This document shows positions 16,574 to 24,793 of a DNA stretch of 47,807 nt, in pieces. Source of the stretch: Streptococcus suis (GTDB lineage: Bacteria > Bacillota > Bacilli > Lactobacillales > Streptococcaceae). The notes under the pieces are model-generated. The model was not told the DNA's origin, ran no database searches, and was given only the letters and a program-made list of their open reading frames with translations. A program made the translations under genes and the position numbers. Each line of letters opens with the position of its first letter. Position 1 is the stretch's first letter. Location: contig NZ_JAIMEP010000017.1 of NCBI RefSeq assembly GCF_019794555.1, positions 1 through 47,807 of the forward strand, written 5' to 3'.

Positions 16574-17776
16574 ATGAAGAATTATTTTAAAGGCTCTATT
16601 TTATCACTGGCTGTTCTTGGACTGATTGGAACTCAATCAGTCCAAGCTGACAGCTTGGTTTACCAATCGACCTTGAGTACGGTTCCGAAGGAAAGTTACG
16701 CAATTAACTCTGTAGGCTCAAAAGAATTTCACTATGCTCTTTTTGATATAGACAAAAATGGTCAGGAGGAGTTGGTTATTGGTGAAAAAGTAGAAGATGG
16801 TTCCATCAATCCAGTTGCTCTTTACTATGCCAACCAGCAGACAGCGGCTCTTTTAGTTGGAAAAATCTTTGGTCCATCAGGTGGTAGTAATTTCGTAGTG
16901 TATGAAGATGGAAGTATTCAAGTATTTGAAGTTTCTCGAGGATCGGGAGATATAAATGCCAAATTGTATCAACTATCTAAAACCAATGGTGAGGCAGCTT
17001 TGCTACAGGAGGCAGACTATAAAGTAGGAAGTACAGAGGGTGCAATTGATGTTTCGGGTAAAACAGAAGTTGATTTGTCACTTTTAGACTATAAACCATT
17101 GTCAACACCTCTTACAGCAGATTCCTCAGCTCAATCCGTGTTACCTAAGGCTATGAGAGAGGCCACCATCGGACAAGAGATTTCCTTACCGAGCGAGCTT
17201 GTAGGTACATGGACCACGGTTGAAACATCAAATGGTACCAAACCGGGACGTCCTTCATCTGTTGAAATTGCAGGTGACGGTTCATATGCCTCTGTCTATT
17301 CAGATGGAAATTTGATAGGAAACATGATGACCTTGCGAAAGGTATCAGAGAATGGATTTGTCATCACTAGTGATGGCGCTCAGAATGGATGCTTTGGGAT
17401 TGTTGGTATTGGAGGAAATCCTGGCCCTAATGCAAAAGTTGAATTTGGTTTCATTATCGAGGGACAACTATTGAAAAATGTTAGTTGGACAGTGACTATT
17501 GGTGCGGAAGACTATTCTAATCCCAGTGTACTAGCTACTTTTACAAACCCTAACTTTGTTGTAAAAGAGGAAGAAACAGTAACTTCGTCTTCAACAACTT
17601 CAAGTTCAAGTTCGGAAACAAAAACTTCGGAAGAACATGTCTCCGCAAAAAAAGAAGAACCCCAAAAACTATTTGGAATCTTGCCGATGACAGGGGAAAC
17701 CATTTCGGTTTTGGGAGCAACAGGATTTGTAATTATAGGAATTGTATCTTATTTAAAAATCAGAAATAAGAAATAA
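16574..17776 (+). CDS. LPMTG-anchored surface protein of unknown function
   Basis: A 400-aa secreted wall protein with a 25-residue signal peptide cut after VQA. The N-terminal domain contains LFDIDKNGQEELVIG at about 57-70, resembling a calcium-binding EF-hand or VCBS loop. A second domain starting ELVGTWTTVETSNG (about 208-330) looks like a small beta-barrel. A Ser/Thr-rich stalk, LPMTGE at 370-375, a membrane helix and RNKK complete it. It lies 14 bases after the PgrA-like gene, so both are probably on one mRNA and are displayed together. I do not recognise a characterised relative. It may belong to a streptococcal DUF family with the GTW motif. Confidence 0.8.
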   Translation: MKNYFKGSILSLAVLGLIGTQSVQADSLVYQSTLSTVPKESYAINSVGSKEFHYALFDIDKNGQEELVIGEKVEDGSINPVALYYANQQTAALLVGKIFGPSGGSNFVVYEDGSIQVFEVSRGSGDINAKLYQLSKTNGEAALLQEADYKVGSTEGAIDVSGKTEVDLSLLDYKPLSTPLTADSSAQSVLPKAMREATIGQEISLPSELVGTWTTVETSNGTKPGRPSSVEIAGDGSYASVYSDGNLIGNMMTLRKVSENGFVITSDGAQNGCFGIVGIGGNPGPNAKVEFGFIIEGQLLKNVSWTVTIGAEDYSNPSVLATFTNPNFVVKEEETVTSSSTTSSSSSETKTSEEHVSAKKEEPQKLFGILPMTGETISVLGATGFVIIGIVSYLKIRNKK

Positions 17777-17786
17777 ATCTAGTAGA

Positions 17787-17816
17787 AAAGTTGGGTAGAA
17801 CTACTCAACTTTTTGG
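17787..17816 (+). terminator. Terminator after the two surface-protein genes
   Basis: AAAGTTG with GTAG forms an imperfect stem with CTACTCAACTTT, ending in a T run at 17811-17814. It separates the LPXTG operon from the ATPase unit. Confidence 0.75.
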
Positions 17817-17828
17817 TCATGTTAAATA

Positions 17829-17834
17829 TACAAT
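17829..17834 (+). promoter_or_regulatory. Possible -10 of the beta-helix/AAA+ unit
   Basis: TACAAT in an AT-rich stretch, 29 bases before the ATG. No clear -35 is seen, so the call is tentative. GGTGAG serves as the ribosome binding site. Confidence 0.4.
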
Positions 17835-17862
17835 ACAGATATTATTGTTAGGTAAGGTGAGT

Positions 17863-20376
17863 ATGAGAAATACATATGAAGTAGGAGTTGGTTTTTTTAA
17901 ACATAACTTTTTAGACGCGGTACAAAAGGCGAAATCGGGCGATACAATTATTGTATCAGAGGGTTTTTATGAATTACCAGAATTACTGGAAGTAACAGAG
18001 AGCATATCGATTGTAGCCAAAGATTTAGACATTGGAAAAGTTTTTATTACAATGCCAATCAAAATTTCATCTGGAGCTAAAGTATTTATCAGAAATATTA
18101 ATTTTGTTGGAGATTTTTTGACCAATAATTTACAAGTCTATTATGGTTCGGAACTTCATTTAGAGAATTGTCGAATAGAACGTGGAAATCTAATTCAGGA
18201 TTATGTGGATGTTCCGAATTGTACATATTATCCGTTACTATTTGTCAATAATGGTATACTTCAATTAAATAATTGCGAAGTATTGGACTTTACTTTTGAT
18301 AATGTTATTCTATTAAAGGAACAATCTAAATTATTTGTGGAAAATTGCAGTTTAGATGGTGTTAAACTGTTTGGACAATCTTTTATAGAAGTATGTAATT
18401 CTGATTTCAAAACATATTTACAACTGTATGAAGGGTCTAAATTAATCAGTAAAGGCAATTTCGGAATTTATGGAGGACACAATTGGTATCCTATTTATCT
18501 GAATAGCTCTAGTTCAGCACAGATCGAAACGCTATTCTCTCACAACTGGACATATCTTGAATTAAAGGTGGAAGATTCTCAACTTGAGGTAAAACAAGTA
18601 AATTTTGCTGAAGATTGTTCAGTGAAAATAGTTTATGATAATAGTTCTACCGTTCAAGCGGTATCACCGATTCTTCTTGAGGCAACAAGTGATGAGTTAG
18701 AGCAGAGTATTACTGAAGAAGATATTGAGAGCCCTGAATTGATTGAGGGACTGGAGCCAAAGAATAATGCAATGAATGAACTACAAAACATGATTGGGCT
18801 GAATTCTGTTAAAGAAAAAGTCAATGAGTTCATTTCCATTGTAAAATTTAATCAGAAGAGAAAAGAACAGGGTTTACCTACTCAGAATATTGTTCTTCAT
18901 TCGCTTTTTTTAGGTAATCCAGGTACGGGAAAAACGACCGTAGCTCGTTTATTGGGTGAATTGCTTTATGAAGCTGGTGTAATTAAAGAAAATAAGCTTG
19001 TGGAGGTGGATAGAGATAGGCTAGTAGGAAGTGTCATTGGTAAAACGGAGGAGATTACCTTAGCAAAGCTTGAGGAAGCAAGGGGAGGAATCTTTTTTGT
19101 AGATGAAGCATATACATTAAATAATGTTTCCGATAACGATTTTGGAAAGATTGCAGTAAATACAATAATGAAGTTTATGGAGGATAATCGGGATGACATT
19201 ATGGTTATTTTTGCAGGCTATACTGACGAAATGCAAAATTTCTTGGGCTTAAATCCTGGTCTAGCTTCTCGTGTCAGCAATGAATTTAATTTTGAAGACT
19301 ATTCTGCAGATGAAATATTTGAAATAGGAAAAGCTGGATTGCACAAAATGGGTTATCAGTTTGATGAAGAGTACTACAAAAGGGCAATTGTTAAAGCATA
19401 TCAAAAAGAAGTAACCAAGAGCAATGCACGTTTTGTACGAAATTTTAATGAAAGTATTGCTAAAGTATTTGCCAGTCGTCTAATGAAAAATCTTAGTGAT
19501 GATATAATAACCATTACGAATGAGGATATATCGCTAGCAGTTGGTGGGGAGTTAGTTGATAGCGAGCAGCGTATACAAGAACTGTTGGATGAGTTGAACT
19601 CTTTGGTTGGTTTGCAACCTGTAAAAGAATTTGTTACGAAACTCGTGAAAAAAGCCAAAGTTAATAAAAAATTAGAGGAAACAATCGGGACACACGCTAA
19701 TCGTCCAACCTACCACATGATTTTTACTGGAAATCCAGGTACAGGGAAAACAACTGTAGCAAGGATTATTGGAGAGATTTTTTACCACTTAGGTTTTCTT
19801 GGACGAAAAACAGTCAAAGAAGTTAGTCGTCCGGATTTAGTAGCGGGCTATATTGGCCAGACAGCAATAAAGACAAAAGAGGTTATAACTGCTGCTATGG
19901 GTGGTGTCTTATTTGTTGATGAGGCTTATCAATTAAAACAGTCGGAACGAGATGAATTTGGTATTGAAGCGATTGAAGCCCTAATTACAGCATTGGAAAA
20001 TCATCGTTCTGACTTTATTGCGATTTTTGCAGGTTATACTAAGGAAATGGAAGCATTTCTAGATGTTAACTCAGGGATGCGCTCTCGTATTCCAATTATG
20101 ATTGAGTTTCCGGACTATAGTCCAGAGGAAATCGGAGAGATTGTGCGACTTGGCTTGATAAAGCGTTGGTCGATAGGAGACTATCCTGTTGTAGAGCAGG
20201 TGGCTGAGATTTATAGTCAGATTCCGAAAAACCAACAGGCTAATGCACGGTGGGCTAGAAATCTTATTGAAGAGATTGTTACCAATCACACAGAATGGCT
20301 TTACGATAATGAACCTGACAATCTGCTGGTTATTCATCCGGAAGTATTAAGAAGTACAATTTTAGGAAAGATTTAA
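17863..20376 (+). CDS. Beta-helix domain fused to two CbbX/SpoVK-type AAA+ ATPase domains
   Basis: An 837-aa protein. Residues 1-275 form a run of beta-helix rungs (patterns such as GSELHLENCRIE, GILQLNNCEV, SKLFVENCSL), the fold of pectate lyases and bactofilin-like scaffolds. An acidic linker follows at about 276-310. D1 has Walker A GNPGTGKTT from 351, Walker B FFVDEAY (D414-E415), sensor 1 IFAGYTDEM and an SR arginine finger. D2 has Walker A from 623, Walker B D686-E687, IFAGYTKEM and RSR. The pore loop YIGQT is kept in D2, but D1 has VIGKT, without the aromatic residue. Related ATPases (CbbX, SpoVK, EccA) remodel protein partners. Start ATG 17863 has a GGTGAG site; a TTG at 17791 falls in the terminator. 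The gene is AT-rich compared with its neighbours. It is coupled to the small membrane protein downstream. The function is unknown. Confidence 0.85.
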   Translation: MRNTYEVGVGFFKHNFLDAVQKAKSGDTIIVSEGFYELPELLEVTESISIVAKDLDIGKVFITMPIKISSGAKVFIRNINFVGDFLTNNLQVYYGSELHLENCRIERGNLIQDYVDVPNCTYYPLLFVNNGILQLNNCEVLDFTFDNVILLKEQSKLFVENCSLDGVKLFGQSFIEVCNSDFKTYLQLYEGSKLISKGNFGIYGGHNWYPIYLNSSSSAQIETLFSHNWTYLELKVEDSQLEVKQVNFAEDCSVKIVYDNSSTVQAVSPILLEATSDELEQSITEEDIESPELIEGLEPKNNAMNELQNMIGLNSVKEKVNEFISIVKFNQKRKEQGLPTQNIVLHSLFLGNPGTGKTTVARLLGELLYEAGVIKENKLVEVDRDRLVGSVIGKTEEITLAKLEEARGGIFFVDEAYTLNNVSDNDFGKIAVNTIMKFMEDNRDDIMVIFAGYTDEMQNFLGLNPGLASRVSNEFNFEDYSADEIFEIGKAGLHKMGYQFDEEYYKRAIVKAYQKEVTKSNARFVRNFNESIAKVFASRLMKNLSDDIITITNEDISLAVGGELVDSEQRIQELLDELNSLVGLQPVKEFVTKLVKKAKVNKKLEETIGTHANRPTYHMIFTGNPGTGKTTVARIIGEIFYHLGFLGRKTVKEVSRPDLVAGYIGQTAIKTKEVITAAMGGVLFVDEAYQLKQSERDEFGIEAIEALITALENHRSDFIAIFAGYTKEMEAFLDVNSGMRSRIPIMIEFPDYSPEEIGEIVRLGLIKRWSIGDYPVVEQVAEIYSQIPKNQQANARWARNLIEEIVTNHTEWLYDNEPDNLLVIHPEVLRSTILGKI

Positions 20377-20392
20377 TAAATAGGAGAGTACA

Positions 20393-20803
20393 ATGTTTGA
20401 ATTAGTTGGACTTTTAATTCCAATTGGAATTATATATCTTATCGTTAAATATGATAAGAAAGGATATGTGAAGTCTTTTCTTATTACTTGTTTTCAAATG
20501 ATAGGTAGAGGAATTTGGAGTGCATTAAAAGCATCTGTTAGTTCTAGAAATAAAGTAATTGACTCTATTGATGATGTTATTGTTGATGCAGCGAGAGATG
20601 CAACAGATTCTATGACTTCGGGCTTTTGGGGACGTTTTAGGAATAATGTAGATTGGGCGATGAAAGATAATCAAATGCGTCAACTTGAGAAAGATGTTGC
20701 TCACTTAAGACAAGTTTTTAAGCGAACAGGAAATCCTGATGATAAGGCACGATTGAAAGCAGCGGAAGCAAGTTTGAGAAAAGCTAAAGATAATAGAATT
20801 TGA
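20393..20803 (+). CDS. Small membrane-anchored coiled-coil protein, partner of the AAA+ ATPase
   Basis: A 136-aa protein I do not recognise. One membrane helix (residues 2-19, ELVGLLIPIGIIYLIV) is followed by a basic stretch, an amphipathic middle and a charged coiled coil at about 92-133 rich in Lys, Arg, Ala and Asp. It starts 16 bases after the ATPase stop with AGGAGAG as ribosome binding site, so the two are one operon. A membrane-tethered adaptor, substrate or regulator of the ATPase is the natural guess. Confidence 0.75.
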   Translation: MFELVGLLIPIGIIYLIVKYDKKGYVKSFLITCFQMIGRGIWSALKASVSSRNKVIDSIDDVIVDAARDATDSMTSGFWGRFRNNVDWAMKDNQMRQLEKDVAHLRQVFKRTGNPDDKARLKAAEASLRKAKDNRI

Positions 20804-20878
20804 TATAATATTTTAACAAATCTAGTATGAGCAAAAGCTTCGCAGTGCTATTTGAGAAGTTGTGGTATTTAATAATGT

Positions 20879-20918
20879 ATAAGAAAAATCTTCTTACAAG
20901 TAGGAAGATTTTTCTTAT
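20879..20918. terminator. Bidirectional terminator between the ATPase unit and galR
   Basis: A perfect 15-bp stem: 20879-20893 (ATAAGAAAAATCTTC) with 20904-20918, loop of 10. A/T-rich arms give a U tail in both directions. Confidence 0.85.
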
Positions 20919-20924
20919 GCACTC

Positions 20925-21923
20925 TCAATAAGAACTCTCCCGTATAACCAACTGGGTACCTAGTTTAATCTTACGGGGATGGTGGGGTTGCGGGCTTGCA
21001 ATGACACGGTCTAGCAGTTGCATGGCTTCCTGCCCCATTTCTTCAGTGTAAACACTAATGGATGATAGGGCTGGATAGACTTGGCGTGTGATGGCTGTAT
21101 CATTAAAGGTGATGAGCTGGACCCGTTCTGGCACAGGGATTTGACGCTCTTGAAGTGCTCGAAGGGCGCCGACAGCCAGGGTATCGTTTGCCATGAAGAA
21201 GGCTGGGGGCAATTGATCGCCCAGGTCTTCGATGGCTTGACTCATCAGCTCATAGCCAGACTGGGTGGAGAATGTTCCTTGGTAGATGAAATCTTCTCGA
21301 AGTATTCCTAAGGTGTCTAGATAGGATCGAAAGGCGGTTAGGCGCGGGTCTGTTGGTAGTTGGTGACCATCTGTGGTTCTTTCCTGTCCAACTAACAGGC
21401 CGATGTCTGTCAGGCCTTGAAAACGGAAGTGGTCGATGACTGTCTGTACAGAATGAACGAAATCGGTTGTGACACAGGAGAAGCCCTCGGTTAGAGTATC
21501 AGAATCCACAAAGATTAGCTGGGAGGATAAGGCTGCCAGCTCTGCTATTTGCCCCGAAGAAAACTTACCGACTGCTATGATGCCATCAACTTCTTGAAGG
21601 AGGGGATTGGTCAAGTCGTTGAAGGAGCGGATGATTTGATAGCCGAGAAGACTGGCTGTTTGCTCGATGCTGGCACGGATGGAATAGTAGTAGAGGTCAG
21701 CCAGCTCCTCACTTTCAGTGTACCACTGTACAATTCCGATGGTGCCTTTTTGTTGAGGTGCTTGCTTTTTAATATGCTTGGTGTAGCCCAATTCCTGAGC
21801 CGTATGGAAAATGCGGTCGCGTGTTTCTTGGCTGACGGATAGGGTCAGGTCGCCCTTGAGTACGCGGGAAATGGTGGATGAGGAAAGGTGGGCTTGTTTT
21901 GCTATGTCTTTGATTGTAACCAT
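20925..21923 (-). CDS. galR: LacI-family regulator of galactose genes (GalR)
   Basis: A 332-aa LacI/GalR regulator. The DNA-binding head is VTIKDIAKQAHLSSSTISRV at residues 2-21, with the hinge near 50-60, and a periplasmic-binding-protein-like effector domain fills the rest. It is divergent from galK, the arrangement of streptococcal galR. There it responds to galactose and controls galKT, and it can act as activator as well as repressor in some streptococci. The promoter is -35 TTTACT (21977-21972), 17 bases, -10 TAAACT (21954-21949) with a TGC extension. The tandem TTAGTAAATAT repeats at 21970-21991 overlap its -35. Confidence 0.92.
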   Translation of the reverse strand: MVTIKDIAKQAHLSSSTISRVLKGDLTLSVSQETRDRIFHTAQELGYTKHIKKQAPQQKGTIGIVQWYTESEELADLYYYSIRASIEQTASLLGYQIIRSFNDLTNPLLQEVDGIIAVGKFSSGQIAELAALSSQLIFVDSDTLTEGFSCVTTDFVHSVQTVIDHFRFQGLTDIGLLVGQERTTDGHQLPTDPRLTAFRSYLDTLGILREDFIYQGTFSTQSGYELMSQAIEDLGDQLPPAFFMANDTLAVGALRALQERQIPVPERVQLITFNDTAITRQVYPALSSISVYTEEMGQEAMQLLDRVIASPQPHHPRKIKLGTQLVIRESSY

Positions 21924-21948
21924 ATTCTTCTCCTGTTTATTTGTCTCT

Positions 21949-21977
21949 AGTTTAGCATAAAAAATAAAATTAGTAAA
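21949..21977 (-). promoter_or_regulatory. galR promoter
   Basis: On the minus strand: TTTACT, 17-base spacer, TAAACT preceded by TGC. The -35 overlaps the tandem direct repeat, consistent with autoregulation. Confidence 0.7.
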
Positions 21978-21991
21978 TATTTAGTAAATAT
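21970..21991. repeat. Tandem 11-bp direct repeat, probable GalR operator
   Basis: TTAGTAAATAT occurs twice without a gap (21970-21980, 21981-21991), one helical turn apart. It lies between the galR and galK -35 boxes. The centre, TAAATATTTA, is itself palindromic. Confidence 0.7.
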
Positions 21992-21992
21992 A

Positions 21993-22021
21993 TTGACTTT
22001 TTATTTAGAGAGTTGTACAAT
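21993..22021 (+). promoter_or_regulatory. galK promoter
   Basis: TTGACT (21993-21998), 17 bases, TACAAT (22016-22021). It lies immediately downstream of the tandem repeat. Confidence 0.85.
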
Positions 22022-22023
22022 AA

Positions 22024-22039
22024 AAGAAAACGATTACAG
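22024..22039 (+). promoter_or_regulatory. cre site (CcpA) after the galK promoter
   Basis: AAGAAAACGATTACAG fits the cre consensus WTGNAARCGNWWWCAW at 14 of 16 positions. It covers the predicted transcription start, where CcpA would repress. Confidence 0.75.
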
Positions 22040-22055
22040 AAAATGGGAGGTTCTC

Positions 22056-23228
22056 ATGAATTCAGAACAACTTAACCAAGCCTTTCTCGATGTTTTTGGA
22101 CAAGAGGCTGAAGCAACTTTTTTCTCACCAGGGCGTATTAATTTGATTGGTGAGCACACGGATTATAATGGTGGACATGTTTTTCCTGCGGCCATTACCT
22201 TGGGGACCTACGGGGCTGCTCGCAAACGGGATGACCAAGTTTTGCGCTTTTATTCCGCAAACTTTGAAGAACTTGGGATTATCGAAGTGGATTTGAACAA
22301 TCTGGTCTTTGATAAGGCGGATAACTGGACCAATTATGCCAAAGGTGTTCTTAAGTTCTTGCAAGAAGCAGGGCACAGCATTGACACAGGTATGGAAGTC
22401 TTTGTCTATGGTAACATTCCAAATGGTTCAGGCTTGTCATCATCAGCTTCTCTAGAACTCTTGATTGGAATCATCGCAGAAGAGTTGTATGGACTTGAAT
22501 TGACTCGCCTTGATTTGGTGAAAATTGGGAAACAAACGGAAAATCACTTTATCGGTGTCAATTCTGGTATCATGGACCAGTTTGCGATCGGTATGGGAGC
22601 AGACCAACGTGCCATTTATCTGGATACCAATAACTTGGAGTATGAATTGGTACCGCTGGATTTGGGTGACCATGTGATCGTCATCATGAACACCAATAAA
22701 CGTCGTGAATTGGCAGATTCTAAGTACAATGAACGCCGCGCAGAATGTGAAAAAGCAGTCGAGGAATTGAATGCGGTCTTGAATATTCAAACGCTGGGAG
22801 AATTGGATGAGTGGACCTTTGATCAATATAGTTATTTGATTAAGGATGAAAATCGTATCAAGCGTGCCCGCCATGCTGTCTTAGAAAATCAACGGACCTT
22901 GCAGGCTCGTAAGGCCTTGGAAGAAGGAGATTTGGCAACCTTTGGTCGTTTGGTCAATGCTTCTCATGTTTCCTTGGAACATGATTATGAAGTGACAGGT
23001 TTGGAATTGGATACCTTGGCTCACACAGCTTGGGAGCAAGAAGGCGTTCTTGGTGCTCGGATGACAGGTGCGGGTTTCGGCGGTTGTGGTATTGCTATTG
23101 TTCATAAAGATAAGGTTGATGTCTTTACTGAAAATGTTGGTAAGACCTATACTGAGGTTGTTGGCTATGAACCAAGCTTCTATGTAGCGGAGATTGCTGG
23201 AGGCTCTCGCGTTTTATCTCGAAAATAG
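22056..23228 (+). CDS. galK: Galactokinase
   Basis: It phosphorylates galactose at C1 with ATP, the first committed Leloir step. The 390-aa GHMP kinase has the galactose signature [13 protein letters not shown] near residue 28, the ATP loop [11 protein letters not shown] near 125, and the C-terminal motif [10 protein letters not shown]. The ATG at 22056 has GGGAGG 5 bases upstream. A TTG further up (21993) is part of the promoter and is rejected. galT follows after 9 bases. Control by GalR and CcpA is suggested by the upstream sites. Confidence 0.97.
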   Translation: MNSEQLNQAFLDVFGQEAEATFFSPGRINLIGEHTDYNGGHVFPAAITLGTYGAARKRDDQVLRFYSANFEELGIIEVDLNNLVFDKADNWTNYAKGVLKFLQEAGHSIDTGMEVFVYGNIPNGSGLSSSASLELLIGIIAEELYGLELTRLDLVKIGKQTENHFIGVNSGIMDQFAIGMGADQRAIYLDTNNLEYELVPLDLGDHVIVIMNTNKRRELADSKYNERRAECEKAVEELNAVLNIQTLGELDEWTFDQYSYLIKDENRIKRARHAVLENQRTLQARKALEEGDLATFGRLVNASHVSLEHDYEVTGLELDTLAHTAWEQEGVLGARMTGAGFGGCGIAIVHKDKVDVFTENVGKTYTEVVGYEPSFYVAEIAGGSRVLSRK

Positions 23229-23237
23229 ATTGGAGAA

Positions 23238-24719
23238 ATGATGACAGGATTGGTGGATCGTTTTGTTGAGCAGGTCATTGCCAATAGTGGCTTTGAGGAA
23301 ATAGATGCTCTTTACCTGCGCAATCGGGTTCTAGCCTTAGTTGGGGATCAGGTGTTGGAGGTTGAGACAGAGCTAGAAGACTTGATTGAATTAAAAGATG
23401 AACTTTTGGTTCATGGAGTTCAATCTGGTTTTGTTGGAGAATTGCTGGAAGAACAGGATATGGTTGGGGCTTGTTTGATGGATTTGATAACACCAATTCC
23501 AAGTCAGGTCAATCGTAATTTTTGGCAGACCTATCAGCACAGTCCAGATCAAGCGATTAATGACTTTTATGAATTGAGCAAACGTAATGACTATATCAAG
23601 ATGGCTGCGATTGCAAAAAATATCTATTATCAGGTTCAAACGGAGTATGGAGATTTAGAAATCACAATCAATCTGTCAAAACCCGAGAAAGATCCAAAAT
23701 CTATTGCAGCTGCGACGAAAGTAGAAGCTAGCAATTATCCGAAATGTCTGCTTTGTATGGAAAATGAAGGCTATCAGGGACGGATTAATCACCCTGCACG
23801 CGCCAATCACCGCATTATTCGCTTGGATCTTGGCAAGGAACAGTGGGGCTTCCAATATTCGCCTTATGCTTACTACAATGAACATGCCATCTTCTTGAAC
23901 CAAGAGCATGTGCCCATGGTCATTAGTCCGCAAACATTTGAACAGCTATTGGACTTGCTTGACATCTTTCCAAATTATTTTGTCGGCTCTAACTCAGACC
24001 TTCCCATCTCGGGTGGCTCGATCTTGACCCACAATCACTATCAGGGTGGGCGGCACAGTTTTGCCATGGATCAGGCGCCGATAGAACACCAGCTGGTCTT
24101 CGACGGCTTTGAGTCCGTTTCAGCAGGGATTGTCAAATGGCCCATGTCGGTGATTCGCTTGAGTTCAGCAGACAAACCGTCGCTTCTTGGTTTAGCGGCT
24201 AAGATTTTGGAAAAATGGCGGAGCTACTCAGATGATAGCGTTCAGATTAAGGCTGAGACAGATGGAACACCCCATCATACGATTACCCCAATTGCTCGGA
24301 AACGAGGAGATGTGTACGAGCTGGATTTGGTTCTCCGCGATAATCAAACTTCAGAAGAGTTTCCAGATGGCATCTATCATCCACATCCAGATGTGCAACA
24401 TATCAAGAAAGAAAATATCGGCTTGATTGAGGTAATGGGCTTGGCGATTTTACCCCCACGCTTGAAGGCAGAATTGGCTGAAGTAGAAAAATTCTTACTG
24501 GGTCAAGATAGTCAGGTGGCTGACTATCATCAGCCTTGGGCTGAAAGCCTGAAAACAGCTCACCCAGATGTGACAGAGGAAACTGTCGAACAAGTTGTAC
24601 GTGAGTCAGTGGGACAAATTTTTGCGCGTGTATTGGAAGATGCAGGGGTCTACAAACGAACACCGGAAGGTCAGGCAGCCTTTCTACGATTCGTAGAATT
24701 TGTAGGTTTGGCAATATAA
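23238..24719 (+). CDS. galT: UDP-glucose--hexose-1-phosphate uridylyltransferase, class II
   Basis: It swaps UMP between UDP-glucose and galactose-1-phosphate. At 493 aa it is the long Firmicute class (GalT2-type), not the 350-aa HIT-family GalT of enteric bacteria. Family segments seen include [17 protein letters not shown] [36 protein letters not shown] near the middle, and [14 protein letters not shown]. Two ATGs (23238 and 23241) follow GGAG; either may be used. galE is not in the window, so the epimerase must be elsewhere. Confidence 0.95.
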   Translation: MMTGLVDRFVEQVIANSGFEEIDALYLRNRVLALVGDQVLEVETELEDLIELKDELLVHGVQSGFVGELLEEQDMVGACLMDLITPIPSQVNRNFWQTYQHSPDQAINDFYELSKRNDYIKMAAIAKNIYYQVQTEYGDLEITINLSKPEKDPKSIAAATKVEASNYPKCLLCMENEGYQGRINHPARANHRIIRLDLGKEQWGFQYSPYAYYNEHAIFLNQEHVPMVISPQTFEQLLDLLDIFPNYFVGSNSDLPISGGSILTHNHYQGGRHSFAMDQAPIEHQLVFDGFESVSAGIVKWPMSVIRLSSADKPSLLGLAAKILEKWRSYSDDSVQIKAETDGTPHHTITPIARKRGDVYELDLVLRDNQTSEEFPDGIYHPHPDVQHIKKENIGLIEVMGLAILPPRLKAELAEVEKFLLGQDSQVADYHQPWAESLKTAHPDVTEETVEQVVRESVGQIFARVLEDAGVYKRTPEGQAAFLRFVEFVGLAI

Positions 24720-24727
24720 ATGTAAGA

Positions 24728-24754
24728 AAGAGTGGGACGGTGTCCTGCTCTTTT
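24728..24754 (+). terminator. galKT terminator
   Basis: AAGAG-TG-GGAC (24728-24738) pairs with GTCC-TG-CTCTT (24742-24752), then T residues. It runs directly into the next promoter. Confidence 0.75.
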
Positions 24755-24762
24755 GGTATAAT
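24754..24762 (+). promoter_or_regulatory. Extended -10 promoter of the EamA transporter gene
   Basis: TGGTATAAT starts on the last T of the galT terminator. Confidence 0.65.
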
Positions 24763-24793
24763 GGAAGTATTCACAGTGTGAGAAGGAGATATG

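Noticed and set aside
17791..17862. N-terminal 24-residue extension of the beta-helix/AAA+ protein from a TTG
   Set aside because: It overlaps the upstream terminator and -10; ATG 17863 has a proper binding site.
21993..22055. Upstream TTG start for galK
   Set aside because: The extension consists of the promoter and cre site; the kinase motif spacing fits ATG 22056.
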